Part shown: positions 34,433 through 44,293 of the stretch, one piece after another
Numbering within the stretch: position 1 is the stretch's first letter
Layout: each line of letters opens with the position of its first letter
Origin: Halobacillus sp. Nhm2S1
GTDB lineage: Bacteria > Bacillota > Bacilli > Bacillales > Halobacillaceae
Direction of reading: 5' to 3'
Assembly: GCF_019599545.1 (NCBI RefSeq)
Contig: NZ_JAIEZV010000003.1
Coordinates: 558,001 to 622,000, forward strand
Length of the DNA: 64,000 bases
Position numbers and translations under genes: made by a program
Notes under the pieces: model-generated
Databases searched by the model: none
The model's input: only the letters and a program-made list of their open reading frames with translations
Told to the model about the DNA's origin: nothing

Positions 34433-36859
34433 TTATCCACGAAGCTCAGCCTGATGCTGATTTTTCACCGCTTCCAGGATAGCATTGTGAGCCTCTTCTA
34501 CTTCTTGATCCTTCAATGTACGAAGTGGATCCAGGTAAAGCAGACGGAAAGCGAGAGACTTCTTCCCTTCATCTAAATGTTCACCCTGATACAGGTCGAA
34601 TACTTGAACATCCTTCACTAATGGACTTCCAGCCTCTGCGATCGTCTTCTCAATTGATCCTGCCGGGACACTTTCATCTACGACAAGTGCAATGTCACGA
34701 GAAACAGATGGGTGGCGAGGGATGGTCTGGAATTTCTCTTCTTTCTTATATTCCTCAATGAGAGCTTCCAAGTTCACATCGAAGACATAGGTTTCTTTCA
34801 ATCCAAGCTGTTTTTGAAGCTTCGGATGAACCTGACCAACGAAGCCGATGACTTCTCCATGGACCGACACGGTTGCCGTACGTCCCGGGTGCATATAATC
34901 CAACTTCGTTTTTTCATAAGTGAAAGGTAGGTCCAGCAGTTCACTTAATCCTTCCAAAATACCTTTTGCAACGAAAAAGTCGACCGTTTTTTTCTCCTGC
35001 TGCCACGGGTGGGAAAGCCATTCCCCTGTCAATGCGCCTGATGCACGCAACATTTCCTGCGGCTGTTTCGTTACTTTTTCCTCTTCACTGATAAACACGG
35101 TACCCACTTCATAGAAAGCAAGGTTTTCTTGTTTACGTGCCACGTTATAGGATAAGGACTCTAACAACTCAGGAACCATGCTCAACCGAAGCGTTCCATG
35201 ATCTTCACTCATAGGCATAGCTAGAGCGACAGGACTTAAGGATTTTTCTTTCACTTCAGGACTGACAAGCATTTGAGCTTTATCCTTATGAGTAAGGGAA
35301 TAAGTGATGGTCTCATGAAGTCCTGCACCTTCAAAGTATGCTTTCACTTTACGTTTCACCAGTTGCTCAAGCGTCAGGCCTCCTGCTTGAGACGCACCTT
35401 GTGGAAGCGTGTATGGAAGGTTATCGTAGCCATAAATCCGTGCCACTTCTTCCAGCATATCTTCAAAGATCGTAATGTCCCCACGGCGTGTCGGAACAGA
35501 TACCTGGAACTCATCCCCATTCTGATCATAATTGAACTGAAGACGACGGAAAATGTCAGCGATATCTTCATTAGAAATTTCGGTTCCAAGTCGATCGTTG
35601 ATGGTGCTCGTGTTTACAGTGACTTGTTTTTCAGAACGGTCCAGTTCGTCATGGGACACGACACCTTCCAAGACCGTTCCTCCTGCATATTTCGCAAGAA
35701 GTTCGCAGGCTCTCTTGCCCGCACGTTCTACACGGTTTGGATCGACACCTTTTTCAAATCGTGTACTGGACTCACTGCGAAGTCCATGATCTTTAGAAGC
35801 TTCACGTACAACGGATGGGTGGAAATATGCGGCTTCTAAGATGATTGTCTTCGTATCCTCTTGTACTTCGGACTCCGCTCCGCCCATGACCCCAGCGATG
35901 GCGTGGGCTATCTCTCCATTCGTAATGACAAGATGATCACTTTTCAGCGTACGCTCTTGGTCATCAAGCGTCGTTATCTTCTCTCCATCTTTCGCACGAC
36001 GTGTAACGATGGTATTCGAGCCAAAGCGATCATAGTCGAAAGCATGAAGGGGCTGACCATACTCCATAAGTACATAATTCGTAATATCCACCACATTGTT
36101 TATTGGGCGGATACCTGCGGCAGTCAGACGGTTGCGCATCCATAGTGGAGATGGACCCACTTGAACGTCCTTAATAATGAAAGCTCCATAATAAGGATTC
36201 GCTTCCGAGTCTTCCACAACTACAGAGACATGATCTGCTGCTTTTTCTTCGGATGTTTGGACATTTTCATCAGCCAATTCATACGTCCCATCGATCGCCG
36301 CTGCCACTTCATAGGCTACGCCTGCCATGCTTAGAGCATCCGAACGGTTTGGTGTCAAACCAAGCTCGATGATTAAATCATCAAGGTTCAACAAGGAAAC
36401 AGCATTTGCTCCAACTTCCACGTCTTCAGGAAATACAAAGATACCATCCACGTATTCTTTCGGGACGTCTTTCTCATCGACTCCAAGCTCCTGGAGCGAA
36501 CAGATCATTCCATTCGATTCTTCTCCACGCAGCTTCGTCTTTTTAATTTTAAAATTTCCTGGAAGAACCGCTCCCGGTGTTGCTACAGCCACTTTTTGAC
36601 CTTCAGCAACGTTCGGTGCGCCACAAACAATCTGAAGCGTTTCTTCTCCTACATCCACTTGGCAAAGGTTGAGTTTATCGGCGTTCGGATGCTGTTCACA
36701 AGAACGAACATACCCGACCACAACACCTGTGACCTCCTCTGCTACAGGTTCAACACTTTCCACTTCAATTCCGGTCTTCGTAATGATTTCTGCCAGCTCT
36801 TCTGGCGAATAACGACTGACATCAATATATTCTTGCAACCAATTTAATGATACAAGCAT
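34433..36859 (-). CDS. pheT: Phenylalanyl-tRNA synthetase beta subunit
   Basis: An 808-residue subunit. In order: EMAP/OB-type tRNA-binding domain (about 40-150, VVVGYVRSCEQHPNADKLNLCQVDVG), B3/4 editing domain (about 210-390), B5 domain, the catalytic-like core, and a C-terminal ferredoxin-fold anticodon-binding domain (about 715-808, FQTIPRHPSVSRDIALVVDE). It forms the alpha2-beta2 enzyme with PheS encoded 15 bases upstream. Confidence 0.97.
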   Translation of the reverse strand: MLVSLNWLQEYIDVSRYSPEELAEIITKTGIEVESVEPVAEEVTGVVVGYVRSCEQHPNADKLNLCQVDVGEETLQIVCGAPNVAEGQKVAVATPGAVLPGNFKIKKTKLRGEESNGMICSLQELGVDEKDVPKEYVDGIFVFPEDVEVGANAVSLLNLDDLIIELGLTPNRSDALSMAGVAYEVAAAIDGTYELADENVQTSEEKAADHVSVVVEDSEANPYYGAFIIKDVQVGPSPLWMRNRLTAAGIRPINNVVDITNYVLMEYGQPLHAFDYDRFGSNTIVTRRAKDGEKITTLDDQERTLKSDHLVITNGEIAHAIAGVMGGAESEVQEDTKTIILEAAYFHPSVVREASKDHGLRSESSTRFEKGVDPNRVERAGKRACELLAKYAGGTVLEGVVSHDELDRSEKQVTVNTSTINDRLGTEISNEDIADIFRRLQFNYDQNGDEFQVSVPTRRGDITIFEDMLEEVARIYGYDNLPYTLPQGASQAGGLTLEQLVKRKVKAYFEGAGLHETITYSLTHKDKAQMLVSPEVKEKSLSPVALAMPMSEDHGTLRLSMVPELLESLSYNVARKQENLAFYEVGTVFISEEEKVTKQPQEMLRASGALTGEWLSHPWQQEKKTVDFFVAKGILEGLSELLDLPFTYEKTKLDYMHPGRTATVSVHGEVIGFVGQVHPKLQKQLGLKETYVFDVNLEALIEEYKKEEKFQTIPRHPSVSRDIALVVDESVPAGSIEKTIAEAGSPLVKDVQVFDLYQGEHLDEGKKSLAFRLLYLDPLRTLKDQEVEEAHNAILEAVKNQHQAELRG

Positions 36860-36874
36860 GGTTTTATTCCTCCT

Positions 36875-37909
36875 TTAAGCCTTGTGATACTGTTCTAAGA
36901 ATCGAACATCATTCGTGTAGAAGTGACGGATATCATCCACTCCATATTTCAACATGGCGATTCGCTCTGGTCCCATACCGAATGCAAATCCGGAATATTC
37001 TTTCGGATCATAGCCTGCCATTTCAAGCACGTTCGGATGAACCATTCCCCCACCGAGAATTTCGATCCAGCCGGTTCCTTTACATACCGAGCAGCCTTTA
37101 CCTCCACAAACTTTGCAGGAGATATCCATTTCTACAGATGGCTCTGTAAATGGGAAGAAGCTTGGACGCAGACGGATTTCCCGATCCGCTCCGAACATTT
37201 GCTTCGCGAAGGCATTCAGTACGCCCTTCAAATCGCTCATTCGGACGTTTTTATCAACTAAAAGACCCTCAATTTGTGTGAATTGGTGAGAGTGCGTAGC
37301 ATCATCTGTGTCACGACGGTACACTTTACCAGGACAGATCATTTTGACGGGTTCACTGCCATCTTTAGCTCCCATTGTCCGTGCTTGAACAGGAGACGTA
37401 TGGGTACGCATTAAAAGTTCTTCCGTAACGTAGAAAGAATCCTGCATATCCCTAGCAGGGTGGCCTTTCGGAAGATTCAATGCTTCAAAATTGTAATAAT
37501 CTGTCTCCACTTCAGGCCCTTCTTTGATTTCAAAGCCCATACCGATGAAGAGGTCTTCAATTTCTTCTACGATGCTCGTCAATAAGTGCGGCCCGCCGAC
37601 TTTTACAGGACGAGCAGGGAGTGTGACATCAATGCTTTCTTCTTCCAATTGCTTCTCTAATTCCGCATCCTCAAGCGCTGTCTGCTTGGTCTCAATGGCT
37701 TGAGCAATACTTTCCCGTACATCATTAGCCAATTGGCCGATGACCGGACGCTCTTCTTTAGACAATTTCCCCATTCCTCTAAGAACTTCCGTAATCGGAC
37801 CTTTTTTCCCTAAGTACTCGACTTTTACATCTTTCAAGCCTTGAACTGAATCCGCCTGGTCAACTTTCGCCAGAGCTTCCTGTTTCAGCTCTTCTAAACG
37901 TTCCTTCAT
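36875..37909 (-). CDS. pheS: Phenylalanyl-tRNA synthetase alpha subunit
   Basis: A 344-residue class II synthetase subunit, exactly the B. subtilis length from ATG 37909, which follows AAAGGAGG. The N-terminal coiled coil is followed by the catalytic domain: [12 protein letters not shown] (motif 1-2 region), [20 protein letters not shown] and [16 protein letters not shown] (motif 3). Transcription is controlled by a Phe T-box leader. Confidence 0.97.
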   Translation of the reverse strand: MKERLEELKQEALAKVDQADSVQGLKDVKVEYLGKKGPITEVLRGMGKLSKEERPVIGQLANDVRESIAQAIETKQTALEDAELEKQLEEESIDVTLPARPVKVGGPHLLTSIVEEIEDLFIGMGFEIKEGPEVETDYYNFEALNLPKGHPARDMQDSFYVTEELLMRTHTSPVQARTMGAKDGSEPVKMICPGKVYRRDTDDATHSHQFTQIEGLLVDKNVRMSDLKGVLNAFAKQMFGADREIRLRPSFFPFTEPSVEMDISCKVCGGKGCSVCKGTGWIEILGGGMVHPNVLEMAGYDPKEYSGFAFGMGPERIAMLKYGVDDIRHFYTNDVRFLEQYHKA

Positions 37910-37984
37910 GCTTTTTCCTCCTTTAAATTGTATCGTTCTATTTCCCTTCCTTTTGTTGAACTTCTTAACTGTATAAACGGTAGG

Positions 37985-38225
37985 AAAATAAAAAAAGCCC
38001 CCTCCCTTAAAAAAGGGACGAGACTTGTATGGTCGTTTCGCGGTACCACCCTTGTTGGCACAATGACATGTGCCCACTTTGATGAAAATAACGGATAAAA
38101 TCCGGGCCTATGGCCAGCTCCAGAGTGAAATTTCGATACATGCCACGTTAGAAGCACTTCCAGTCCAAGATGCTTCCTCCCTATAACGATTTACATTCAT
38201 CTACTTTGCTCTATCTAAGCTTTTC
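37985..38225 (-). promoter_or_regulatory. T-box riboswitch (Phe) of pheST
   Basis: The minus strand carries the T-box sequence AAGGGTGGTACCGCG (38039-38053), a specifier loop with codon TTC followed by A (38127-38129), the conserved GGAAGCATC and stem I features upstream, and a terminator with a TTTTTTT tail at 37985-38020. TTC identifies phenylalanine, matching the genes below. Uncharged tRNA-Phe would allow read-through. Confidence 0.93.
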
Positions 38226-38252
38226 ATTTTTAAATTTTTATCAACTGAATAT

Positions 38253-38281
38253 ATTATAGTCAAAGAAGTTTATGGATGCAA
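38253..38281 (-). promoter_or_regulatory. Promoter of pheST
   Basis: On the minus strand TTGCAT (38276-38281), 17 bases, TATAAT (38253-38258), just before the T-box leader. Confidence 0.8.
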
Positions 38282-38283
38282 CC

Positions 38284-39018
38284 TCATCCCTTTAAATGAT
38301 ACATAAGAACAGCACCAGCGATTCCTACATTCAGAGACTCTGCCTGTCCATATATCGGAATGTAGACACGTTGATCAGCTTGGTTCAAAAGATTCTCCTG
38401 AATCCCCTGTCCTTCATTCCCTACAATAAGAACTGCTTTAGAAGGAGCTTGCAGTTGTTGAAAAGGGACAGCATCCTTAAGAGCAGAAGCCAGAATCTGA
38501 ACCCCATCTCTTTTCATTGGGTCTATAAACTCTTCTAACTCCCCTGAGAGGACAGGGATATGAAAAATGGATCCCTGCGTAGCCCGGATGACTTTATCAT
38601 TGTAAACATCAACGGTTCCTGAACCTAAAATCACCTGGTCGAAACCTGCTGCATCGGCTGTCCGAATCAGTGTACCTACATTCCCAGGATCCTGCACGGA
38701 GTCAAGCATTAAAGTTAATGCTGCTTGATCTACAGATGATTCCTTCTGTTTCACGACTGCTGCAATACCTTGAGGTGTTTCAGTTTCTGAAATAGCCTGA
38801 AACACAACATCATTCACCATTACCGTAGGAATATCTGTTGGGATTGAAAAATCCGTTCCTTCACGAACAATCATTTCAACGATCTCCCAATCGCTTTTCA
38901 ACACCTCTTCTACGAGATGAAAACCTTCTACAATAAAGGTTCCTGTTTGATTTCTATATTTGCGTTTATGTAGTTTTTTCCATTCCTTCACCTTTGTATT
39001 TTGTAAGGAAGTCAACAT
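38284..39018 (-). CDS. ysgA: SpoU/TrmH-family RNA methyltransferase (YsgA)
   Basis: A 244-residue SPOUT enzyme. The N-terminal substrate-binding domain (1-95, TGTFIVEGFHLVEE) is followed by the knotted methyltransferase domain with motifs DPGNVGTLIRTADAAGF, IVGNEGQGI and IPIYGQAESLNVGIAGAVL. It methylates a ribose in rRNA or tRNA using S-adenosylmethionine; the target site is not known from sequence. It precedes pheST as in B. subtilis. Confidence 0.93.
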   Translation of the reverse strand: MLTSLQNTKVKEWKKLHKRKYRNQTGTFIVEGFHLVEEVLKSDWEIVEMIVREGTDFSIPTDIPTVMVNDVVFQAISETETPQGIAAVVKQKESSVDQAALTLMLDSVQDPGNVGTLIRTADAAGFDQVILGSGTVDVYNDKVIRATQGSIFHIPVLSGELEEFIDPMKRDGVQILASALKDAVPFQQLQAPSKAVLIVGNEGQGIQENLLNQADQRVYIPIYGQAESLNVGIAGAVLMYHLKG

Positions 39019-39133
39019 AGTAGTCCCTCATTTACGTGTTTATTTCTCATTCATCATACATAGCAGGACCATGGTTGGTCAAACTAAAGAAGAATATTCT
39101 CGAAGTTATGCAGAAAAGGAGGGTGAATGATCA

Positions 39134-39349
39134 ATGAACTTGAACTTAAGAGCAGCGATTCTTTCTAACGTTAGCGGACATAATGCCGAACAATTAGAAG
39201 CAACAATCGATGATGCCTTGCAAAAAGGAGAAGAAAAAATGCTTCCCGGCCTTGGTGTTTTTTTTGAAATGTTATGGAAAGAATCCGATGAACAAGAAAG
39301 ACAAGAAATTCTAGATACTTTAGAGCAGGGATTGAAGCAAAACCAATAA
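39134..39349 (+). CDS. sspI: Small acid-soluble spore protein I
   Basis: A 71-residue forespore protein, same length as B. subtilis SspI, with matching [21 protein letters not shown] and [14 protein letters not shown] segments. A GGAGGGTGA site is well spaced before the ATG. SspI is a minor spore protein made under sigma-G in B. subtilis; I could not define a convincing sigma-G promoter here. Confidence 0.95.
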   Translation: MNLNLRAAILSNVSGHNAEQLEATIDDALQKGEEKMLPGLGVFFEMLWKESDEQERQEILDTLEQGLKQNQ

Positions 39350-39351
39350 TA

Positions 39352-39380
39352 AAAAGCCAACCTGAAGAAGGTTGGCTTTT
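39352..39380. terminator. Convergent terminator of sspI and ysdC
   Basis: AAAAGCCAACC (39352-39362) pairs perfectly with GGTTGGCTTTT (39370-39380), with T runs on both strands. Confidence 0.9.
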
Positions 39381-39393
39381 TTAAATCATTGCA

Positions 39394-40479
39394 TTAGTTA
39401 AATGTTATTTCCTGCACTTTATCTGCATCAAGTCCTTTTATGACTTCAACAATTAAACGTACCGCATTTTCGAAGTCATCACGGTGAAGCATCGCTGCAT
39501 GAGAGTGGATATAGCGTGTTGCGATCGTAATGGACAATGCAGGAACACCATCATGACTTAAATGAATCGCACCAGAGTCCGTTCCACCGCCTGCAAGAGA
39601 ATCAAATTGGTATGGAATCTCATTGGCATCGGCCGTGTCTGTTACAAAATCCCGCAGACCTTTATGAGAAATCATAGAAGCATCATAAAGGATGATTTGA
39701 GGACCTTCGCCCATCTTGCTTGAGGCATCTTTGTCTGACACGCCAGGTGTATCACCAGCAATTCCAACGTCAACACCAAAAGCAATATCCGGGTTAATCA
39801 CATTCGCAGACGTACGTGCTCCGCGAAGACCTACTTCTTCCTGAACGGTTCCAACACCATAGACGATATTCGGGTGTTTTTCACCTTTCAGCTGTTTCAG
39901 TACCTCGATAGCGATCGCACAACCAATACGGTTGTCCCAAGCTTTAGCAAGAAGCATTTTCTCGTTTTTCATTTGGGTGAATTCAAAGTACGGAACGACT
40001 GAATCTCCTGGTTTCACACCAAATTCCATCGCTTCTTCTTTGCTCGAAGCACCAATATCGATGAACATGTCTTTAATATCTACCGCTTTTTTCCGTTGTT
40101 CCGGAGGCAGGATATGTGGTGGTTTAGATCCAATCACCCCTGTCAAATCTCCATTACGTGTCATAATAGTCACACGCTGGGCAAGCATTACTTGGCTCCA
40201 CCAGCCGCCGACGGTTTGGAAATAAATATAGCCATTGTCATCAATACGGGTAACCATGAAGCCTACCTCATCCAGGTGACCTGCTACCATAACGCTTGGG
40301 CCTTTTTTATTTCCTACCTTTTTCGCGATTAAACTGCCTAAATTATCTGTAAACACTTCATCTGCGTAAGGAGCGATGTACTGCTTCATCACATCACGAG
40401 CTTCCCGCTCATTACCAGGAACGCCTTTAGCATCTGTCAAATCTTTTAACATTTGCAGTGTTTCATCTTTTTTAGCCAT
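39394..40479 (-). CDS. ysdC: M42-family aminopeptidase (YsdC)
   Basis: A 361-residue zinc aminopeptidase of the M42 (glutamyl aminopeptidase) family. Metal and catalytic motifs are present in order: [41 protein letters not shown] and the late [14 protein letters not shown]. Family members form large dodecameric shells that trim peptides in the cytoplasm; older annotation as an endoglucanase is not supported by these motifs. AGGAGG precedes the ATG. Confidence 0.95.
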   Translation of the reverse strand: MAKKDETLQMLKDLTDAKGVPGNEREARDVMKQYIAPYADEVFTDNLGSLIAKKVGNKKGPSVMVAGHLDEVGFMVTRIDDNGYIYFQTVGGWWSQVMLAQRVTIMTRNGDLTGVIGSKPPHILPPEQRKKAVDIKDMFIDIGASSKEEAMEFGVKPGDSVVPYFEFTQMKNEKMLLAKAWDNRIGCAIAIEVLKQLKGEKHPNIVYGVGTVQEEVGLRGARTSANVINPDIAFGVDVGIAGDTPGVSDKDASSKMGEGPQIILYDASMISHKGLRDFVTDTADANEIPYQFDSLAGGGTDSGAIHLSHDGVPALSITIATRYIHSHAAMLHRDDFENAVRLIVEVIKGLDADKVQEITFN

Positions 40480-40562
40480 ATGTAATCATTCCTCCTTTTC
40501 CTATCCAATGGATATTATATACCTTTTGAAGCGATTTCACAAAAAATTCAGTTTCCTGATCA

Positions 40563-41045
40563 TCAGTACCCTTCATCTTGCCGCTCAAAATTGATAGCAT
40601 TTTTTCTTTCGTACGCTTCAATCAATTCTTTCTCTGTAATTCCTAACGTAAGACCAAGTATTAAATAATCATAAAAAGCTTTTACATAGGATTGTTCGTC
40701 CTTTTTCATCCTCAAATTTTCAATCGAAGAATAGACAGATAGAAAAGCCGTTGTCTGGGAATCGGCTTCCACGAGTTCAGTTGATGTATAACGATACTCA
40801 AGATCCAAACCTAAAGAAAGGAGGAAATGCACTCCATCCACATACTCTTCCAATATCACAGATTTGTCACTCGGCCCTTTCGTACTCCAAAACTTAAAGC
40901 ATCTGGTTTCGTTTGCGAGCTCCCCTAACTCGACAAGCAGAGCCAATATTTTTTCCTCAACTTTTTGTCCTCTTTCAATTCTGTGCTGCCGTTCTATATA
41001 ATGATCTAATTTCCGCTGCATATCATACAAACTCGTCCAATTCAT
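40563..41045 (-). CDS. Dimeric dUTPase (all-alpha NTP pyrophosphatase)
   Basis: A 160-residue protein of the dUTPase_2 / MazG-like group. The metal-binding helices read LLVELGELANETRCFKFW and ILEEYVDGVHFLLSLG, giving the ExxE12-28ExxD pattern. It hydrolyses dUTP to dUMP, keeping uracil out of DNA and feeding dTMP synthesis. ATG 41045 is used because AAGGAGAG lies nine bases upstream. Homologues sit next to ysdC in many Bacillaceae though B. subtilis uses phage-type trimeric enzymes. Confidence 0.9.
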   Translation of the reverse strand: MNWTSLYDMQRKLDHYIERQHRIERGQKVEEKILALLVELGELANETRCFKFWSTKGPSDKSVILEEYVDGVHFLLSLGLDLEYRYTSTELVEADSQTTAFLSVYSSIENLRMKKDEQSYVKAFYDYLILGLTLGITEKELIEAYERKNAINFERQDEGY

Positions 41046-41250
41046 GATCGATCTCTCCTTCATACTGCCTTTTCACTGTTCTGCTTATGAGTGAAGTGTT
41101 TCGACGTCGTAGCAAGACGAACCTTTTCCCGATGCCTTCGAACCTCACGAACATCTTGAAAATGAACACTCCTGCCACATGCTTTAATAATCAGCATAAG
41201 CATCAAGCAGAGCTTTATTAAAAAATTTTCTAATTAAATGTATCATTTTT

Positions 41251-41277
41251 TGAAACAAAAGGATACGTTCATCCGTA
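41251..41277 (+). promoter_or_regulatory. Sigma-W promoter of ysdB
   Basis: TGAAAC (41251-41256), 17 bases, CGTA (41274-41277), matching the sigma-W pattern of B. subtilis, where ysdB is a known sigma-W gene. Confidence 0.8.
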
Positions 41278-41314
41278 TGGAAGCAAAAGAACAGTTTACA
41301 GGGAGATGAAAGAA

Positions 41315-41740
41315 ATGATCATCCTATTATTCCGGTTGCTCTTACTGATTGCCATAGCTTTCATTATTTATACCGCCTATAAATTCATAGTCAATCCAAG
41401 GAGAAAATTAGAGCTTGCCAGAGACAAGAAACAATTTTACTTTCATGATAACAAGGAGAATACAAAAGAGAACTTCTTGATGACGCTAAAAGGACATGTC
41501 TTTGAAGGAGAGAAATACTTAGGAACCACAGAGGATTCGTTTGAAGTCATTAACATTAGCGTGAGTGTACACAACCCTGAAAAGTTACAGGGTCTGGACA
41601 GAGAAGATCTTTACTTTATGGAAAAAGAAATATTGATTCGATACCCTTATGCTTCCATTGAGTGGAAATACCCAATGAACCGTTTAATCATTCAGCCATT
41701 AAAGAATCACGATGAAAAAAAGCCCCACTCCTTTGAGTGA
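41315..41740 (+). CDS. ysdB: Sigma-W regulon membrane-anchored protein YsdB
   Basis: A 141-residue protein with one N-terminal membrane helix (about 1-22) and a cytoplasmic domain with NPRRKLELARDKKQFYFHDN, typical of YsdB. The start is ATG 41315, nine bases after GGGAG; the ATG three codons earlier touches that site. A sigma-W promoter precedes it, so it should be induced by envelope stress. Molecular function unknown. Its last codons form half of the shared terminator. Confidence 0.9.
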   Translation: MIILLFRLLLLIAIAFIIYTAYKFIVNPRRKLELARDKKQFYFHDNKENTKENFLMTLKGHVFEGEKYLGTTEDSFEVINISVSVHNPEKLQGLDREDLYFMEKEILIRYPYASIEWKYPMNRLIIQPLKNHDEKKPHSFE

Positions 41741-41746
41741 GGCTTT
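41719..41746. terminator. Convergent terminator of ysdB and the TVP38 gene
   Basis: AAAGCCCCACTC (41719-41730) pairs with GAGTGAGGCTTT (41735-41746) with one mismatch; the ysdB stop codon lies in the second arm. Confidence 0.75.
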
Positions 41747-41749
41747 CCT

Positions 41750-42322
41750 TTATGGACTCGTCTGGAAAAAGTCTCTCCATAAAAAAACTTCATATTTTTT
41801 GCGTATCAAGAAGCATAACCCAATCAAAGCTCCCGAAAAAAGAACCATCATTGGAATGGAAAACAAGGATATCCATTGTCCCACAGACGTATAAACAACG
41901 GCCAAAGGTAAGTTTGCAAACAAGGATGACTTCGCATATTCTTTAAAGTCTGCACTGATTTCCAAGAGACAGTAGGAAAGTAAATGAAAATGAATAAAAG
42001 GTACAAGTCTTAAGACTGCGACCTGTTTCACCGTCAAATGAGAGTTCTTATTCAACCATTTTTCTTTTAAGGCTCTCAATTTCTTAAAGCCAGAAGGAAC
42101 GAGCCTGATGGTGCGGTAAAACAATAAACTAGAGAGCATTGTACCCACCACCGAATATGCACTACCAGCAATCGGACCAAACAAAACGCCACCCGTGATA
42201 CAGACGATCATAACAGGTAAAAACAAAAAAGGACGTAATAAATGAATAGCGATGAATAAGAGCGGTGCCCAGGCTTCTTGATGTTCTAACCATGCAAAAA
42301 TGGTACTTGTTGTTTCGCCCAT
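41750..42322 (-). CDS. TVP38/TMEM64 (VTT-domain) membrane protein
   Basis: A 190-residue inner-membrane protein with the VTT core: RPFLFLPVMIVCITGGVLFGPIAGSAYS (re-entrant glycine-rich segment) and LRLVPFIHFHLLSYCL, with about five helices. Bacterial VTT proteins (DedA-like) include lipid-carrier and phospholipid flippases; which substrate applies here cannot be told. GGAGGGGG precedes the ATG. Confidence 0.88.
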   Translation of the reverse strand: MGETTSTIFAWLEHQEAWAPLLFIAIHLLRPFLFLPVMIVCITGGVLFGPIAGSAYSVVGTMLSSLLFYRTIRLVPSGFKKLRALKEKWLNKNSHLTVKQVAVLRLVPFIHFHLLSYCLLEISADFKEYAKSSLFANLPLAVVYTSVGQWISLFSIPMMVLFSGALIGLCFLIRKKYEVFLWRDFFQTSP

Positions 42323-42360
42323 CTCATCCCCCTCCCTGTCTACATAATATGACAGAGCAG

Positions 42361-42642
42361 CTAGAGATAGAACCGATACGCCAGGTAGGCCACTCCAGCG
42401 ATATAAAAGAGGCTTAGGAGTGGAAAACCGAGTTTGAAGGAGGTATGTTTCGTTTTATGCCTGAATACACTCATTCCAACCCATCCCCCAAGGACTCCAC
42501 CTGCTAAAGCTATTCCCCATAGTTTCTTTTCTTTAATACGCCAAGACCCTCTTTTAGAACGACGTTTATCCACGCCCATCATAATGAAAAGGACAAGATT
42601 GATCACCAGTCCATATATACCAACAAGGATAGCAACATCCAT
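42361..42642 (-). CDS. ysdA: DUF1294 membrane protein (YsdA)
   Basis: A 93-residue protein with three predicted helices and the DUF1294 motifs MMGVDKRRSKRGSWRIKEK and GGVLGGWVGMSVFRHKTKH. ATG 42642 is preferred because AAGGAA lies just before it and the upstream extension is charged and unlike the family. It lies downstream of rplT as in B. subtilis. Function unknown. Confidence 0.88.
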   Translation of the reverse strand: MDVAILVGIYGLVINLVLFIMMGVDKRRSKRGSWRIKEKKLWGIALAGGVLGGWVGMSVFRHKTKHTSFKLGFPLLSLFYIAGVAYLAYRFYL

Positions 42643-42745
42643 AAAAATTCCTTCCCCTCCTCTAGACCATTTGCAAAACAAACGGCTCGAAAATGAACTT
42701 TCCAAAATAATGTACTATGTAAATGGCTAAGTTTACGAGTATAAA

Positions 42746-42781
42746 AAAGAGCCATTTCCTACCGATCGGAAATGGCTCTTT
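42746..42781 (-). terminator. Terminator of infC-rpmI-rplT
   Basis: AAAGAGCCATTTCC (42746-42759) pairs perfectly with GGAAATGGCTCTTT (42768-42781), and the minus strand ends in a T run. Confidence 0.9.
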
Positions 42782-42796
42782 ATCATTGTCATTTTA

Positions 42797-43153
42797 TTAC
42801 TTAAGAGCAGATTTAGCTTGCTCTGCTAGGCTTGCGAAACCTTGCTCATCGTTTACAGCAAGATCAGCTAGCATCTTACGGTTAACTTCAACACCTGCAA
42901 GCTTCAAACCGTGCATTAGACGGCTGTAAGAAATGTCGTTCAAACGCGCTGCAGCGTTGATACGAGCGATCCATAGCTTACGGAAGTCGCGCTTTTTCTG
43001 ACGACGGTCACGGTAAGCATACTGACCTGATTTCATTACTTGTTGTTTTGCAGTTTTGAATAGTGCATGTTTTGAACCATAATAACCTTTTGCTAGTTTA
43101 AGGACACGGTTACGACGTTGACGTGTCACTGTTCCACCTTTTACTCGTGGCAT
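42797..43153 (-). CDS. rplT: 50S ribosomal protein L20
   Basis: A 118-residue basic protein of the 50S subunit, needed early in assembly. The opening [28 protein letters not shown]-type segment and the C-terminal domain ([22 protein letters not shown]) match L20. It is also the repressor of its own operon through the leader upstream of infC. GGAGG precedes the ATG. Confidence 0.98.
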   Translation of the reverse strand: MPRVKGGTVTRQRRNRVLKLAKGYYGSKHALFKTAKQQVMKSGQYAYRDRRQKKRDFRKLWIARINAAARLNDISYSRLMHGLKLAGVEVNRKMLADLAVNDEQGFASLAEQAKSALK

Positions 43154-43183
43154 GGTAATCCCTCCTAATTAAATCAATGTATA

Positions 43184-43381
43184 TTAGTCGTTTGGAAGCA
43201 TGTGCTTGATGCGACGGTAGTCTCCAGCAGAAACTAGTGCATCTTTACGCAACTTACGCTTTTGTTTTGTAGATTTGTTCGCGAACAAGTGGCTAGTGTA
43301 AGCGTGAGAACGTTTCACCTTACCTGTTCCAGTCTTTTTGAAGCGTTTTTGAGAACCTTTATGGGTTTTCATTTTTGGCAT
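43184..43381 (-). CDS. rpmI: 50S ribosomal protein L35
   Basis: A 65-residue, strongly basic protein opening [20 protein letters not shown], the L35 signature. It is the middle gene of the infC-rpmI-rplT operon, with AAAGGAGG before its ATG. Confidence 0.98.
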   Translation of the reverse strand: MPKMKTHKGSQKRFKKTGTGKVKRSHAYTSHLFANKSTKQKRKLRKDALVSAGDYRRIKHMLPND

Positions 43382-43413
43382 GTGAATTTCCTCCTTTAAC
43401 TTGATACAATTTC

Positions 43414-43932
43414 TTACTTCTCGTTAAGAGGAGCAAGCATTAAGAACATACTACGACCTTCCATTTTAGGCTTGGTCTCAACTTGGGCAATGTCTTTGCA
43501 CTCTTCCGCCATGCGTTCAAGTACTTTTTGTCCAAGTTCTTTGTGTGTGATTGCACGACCGCGGAAACGGACAGATGCTTTCACTTTGTCACCTTTCTCC
43601 AAGAACTTACGTGCGTTACGAAGTTTTGTGTTAAAGTCGTGGTCTTCAATCCCTGGGCTGAGACGAACTTCTTTAACTTTGATGACCGTTTGCTTCTTGC
43701 GAGCTTCTTTCTCTTTCTTCTGCTGCTCGAAACGATATTTACCGTAGTCCATCACTCGGCAAACCGGAGGCTTCGCATTTGGTGCCACCATAACAAGGTC
43801 AAGATTCGCATTTGCTGCAATATCAAGAGCTTCGTTACGTGATTTAACTCCAAGTTGCTCACCATTCACGTCGATCAGACGAACTTCACGGGCACGGATT
43901 TTTTCATTAACGTTCATGTTATCCTTGCTAAT
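43414..43932 (-). CDS. infC: Translation initiation factor IF-3 (ATT start)
   Basis: A 172-residue factor that proofreads start codons on the 30S subunit. The N-domain has [14 protein letters not shown] and [32 protein letters not shown], the C-domain [14 protein letters not shown]. The start is read as ATT (43930-43932): GGAGGTGG (43939-43946) is six bases before it, and the first residues (ISKDN) match the known AUU start of Bacillus infC. The ATG five codons later lacks a site. AUU starts let IF-3 repress its own synthesis. Confidence 0.93.
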   Translation of the reverse strand: MSKDNMNVNEKIRAREVRLIDVNGEQLGVKSRNEALDIAANANLDLVMVAPNAKPPVCRVMDYGKYRFEQQKKEKEARKKQTVIKVKEVRLSPGIEDHDFNTKLRNARKFLEKGDKVKASVRFRGRAITHKELGQKVLERMAEECKDIAQVETKPKMEGRSMFLMLAPLNEK

Positions 43933-43984
43933 ATCGAGCCACCTCCAACAAATTTTAGAAAACTTATATGAGATCTGTCATCGA

Positions 43985-44140
43985 CAAGATTTCCTGATGC
44001 AAATAAAAAAAGTGTCGGTACACATACTGCACCCACACGACTCCTAATAATCAAAGGAATAAGTGACCTGCCAACTGCGCTTTGCGTCGATCAGGTGAGA
44101 AGCGGGTGCTCCTACTTGTCTCTAGATCCGTTCATTCAGT
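43985..44140 (-). promoter_or_regulatory. L20 leader of the infC operon
   Basis: The minus strand holds a structured leader with AAGTAGGAGCACCCGCTTCT, CACCTGATCGACGCAAAGCG and a late GTGTGGGTGC that can pair with GCACCC, ending in a stem and TTTTTTT (about 44006-44015). This is the layout of the Firmicute L20 leader, which L20 binds to stop transcription early. Confidence 0.85.
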
Positions 44141-44150
44141 TACCTAAATT

Positions 44151-44179
44151 ATGATAGCATGCCTTATGATGCATGTCAA
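44151..44179 (-). promoter_or_regulatory. Promoter of infC-rpmI-rplT
   Basis: On the minus strand TTGACA (44174-44179), 17 bases, TATCAT (44151-44156), directly before the L20 leader. Confidence 0.8.
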
Positions 44180-44293
44180 CAACCAAATTCCGCCGACATG
44201 ACTACTTAAACTAGGATAAGGCATGCACCCACAAAAATCAAGGCTTTTTTAGCCACGCCCCCAATCCACCTTCTTCCACTAAAGCTCCCTTTA

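Noticed and set aside
39010-39110. Sigma-G promoter of sspI
   Set aside because: CATACAT at about 39049 resembles a -10 element but lacks the final TA and a -35 element at proper distance.
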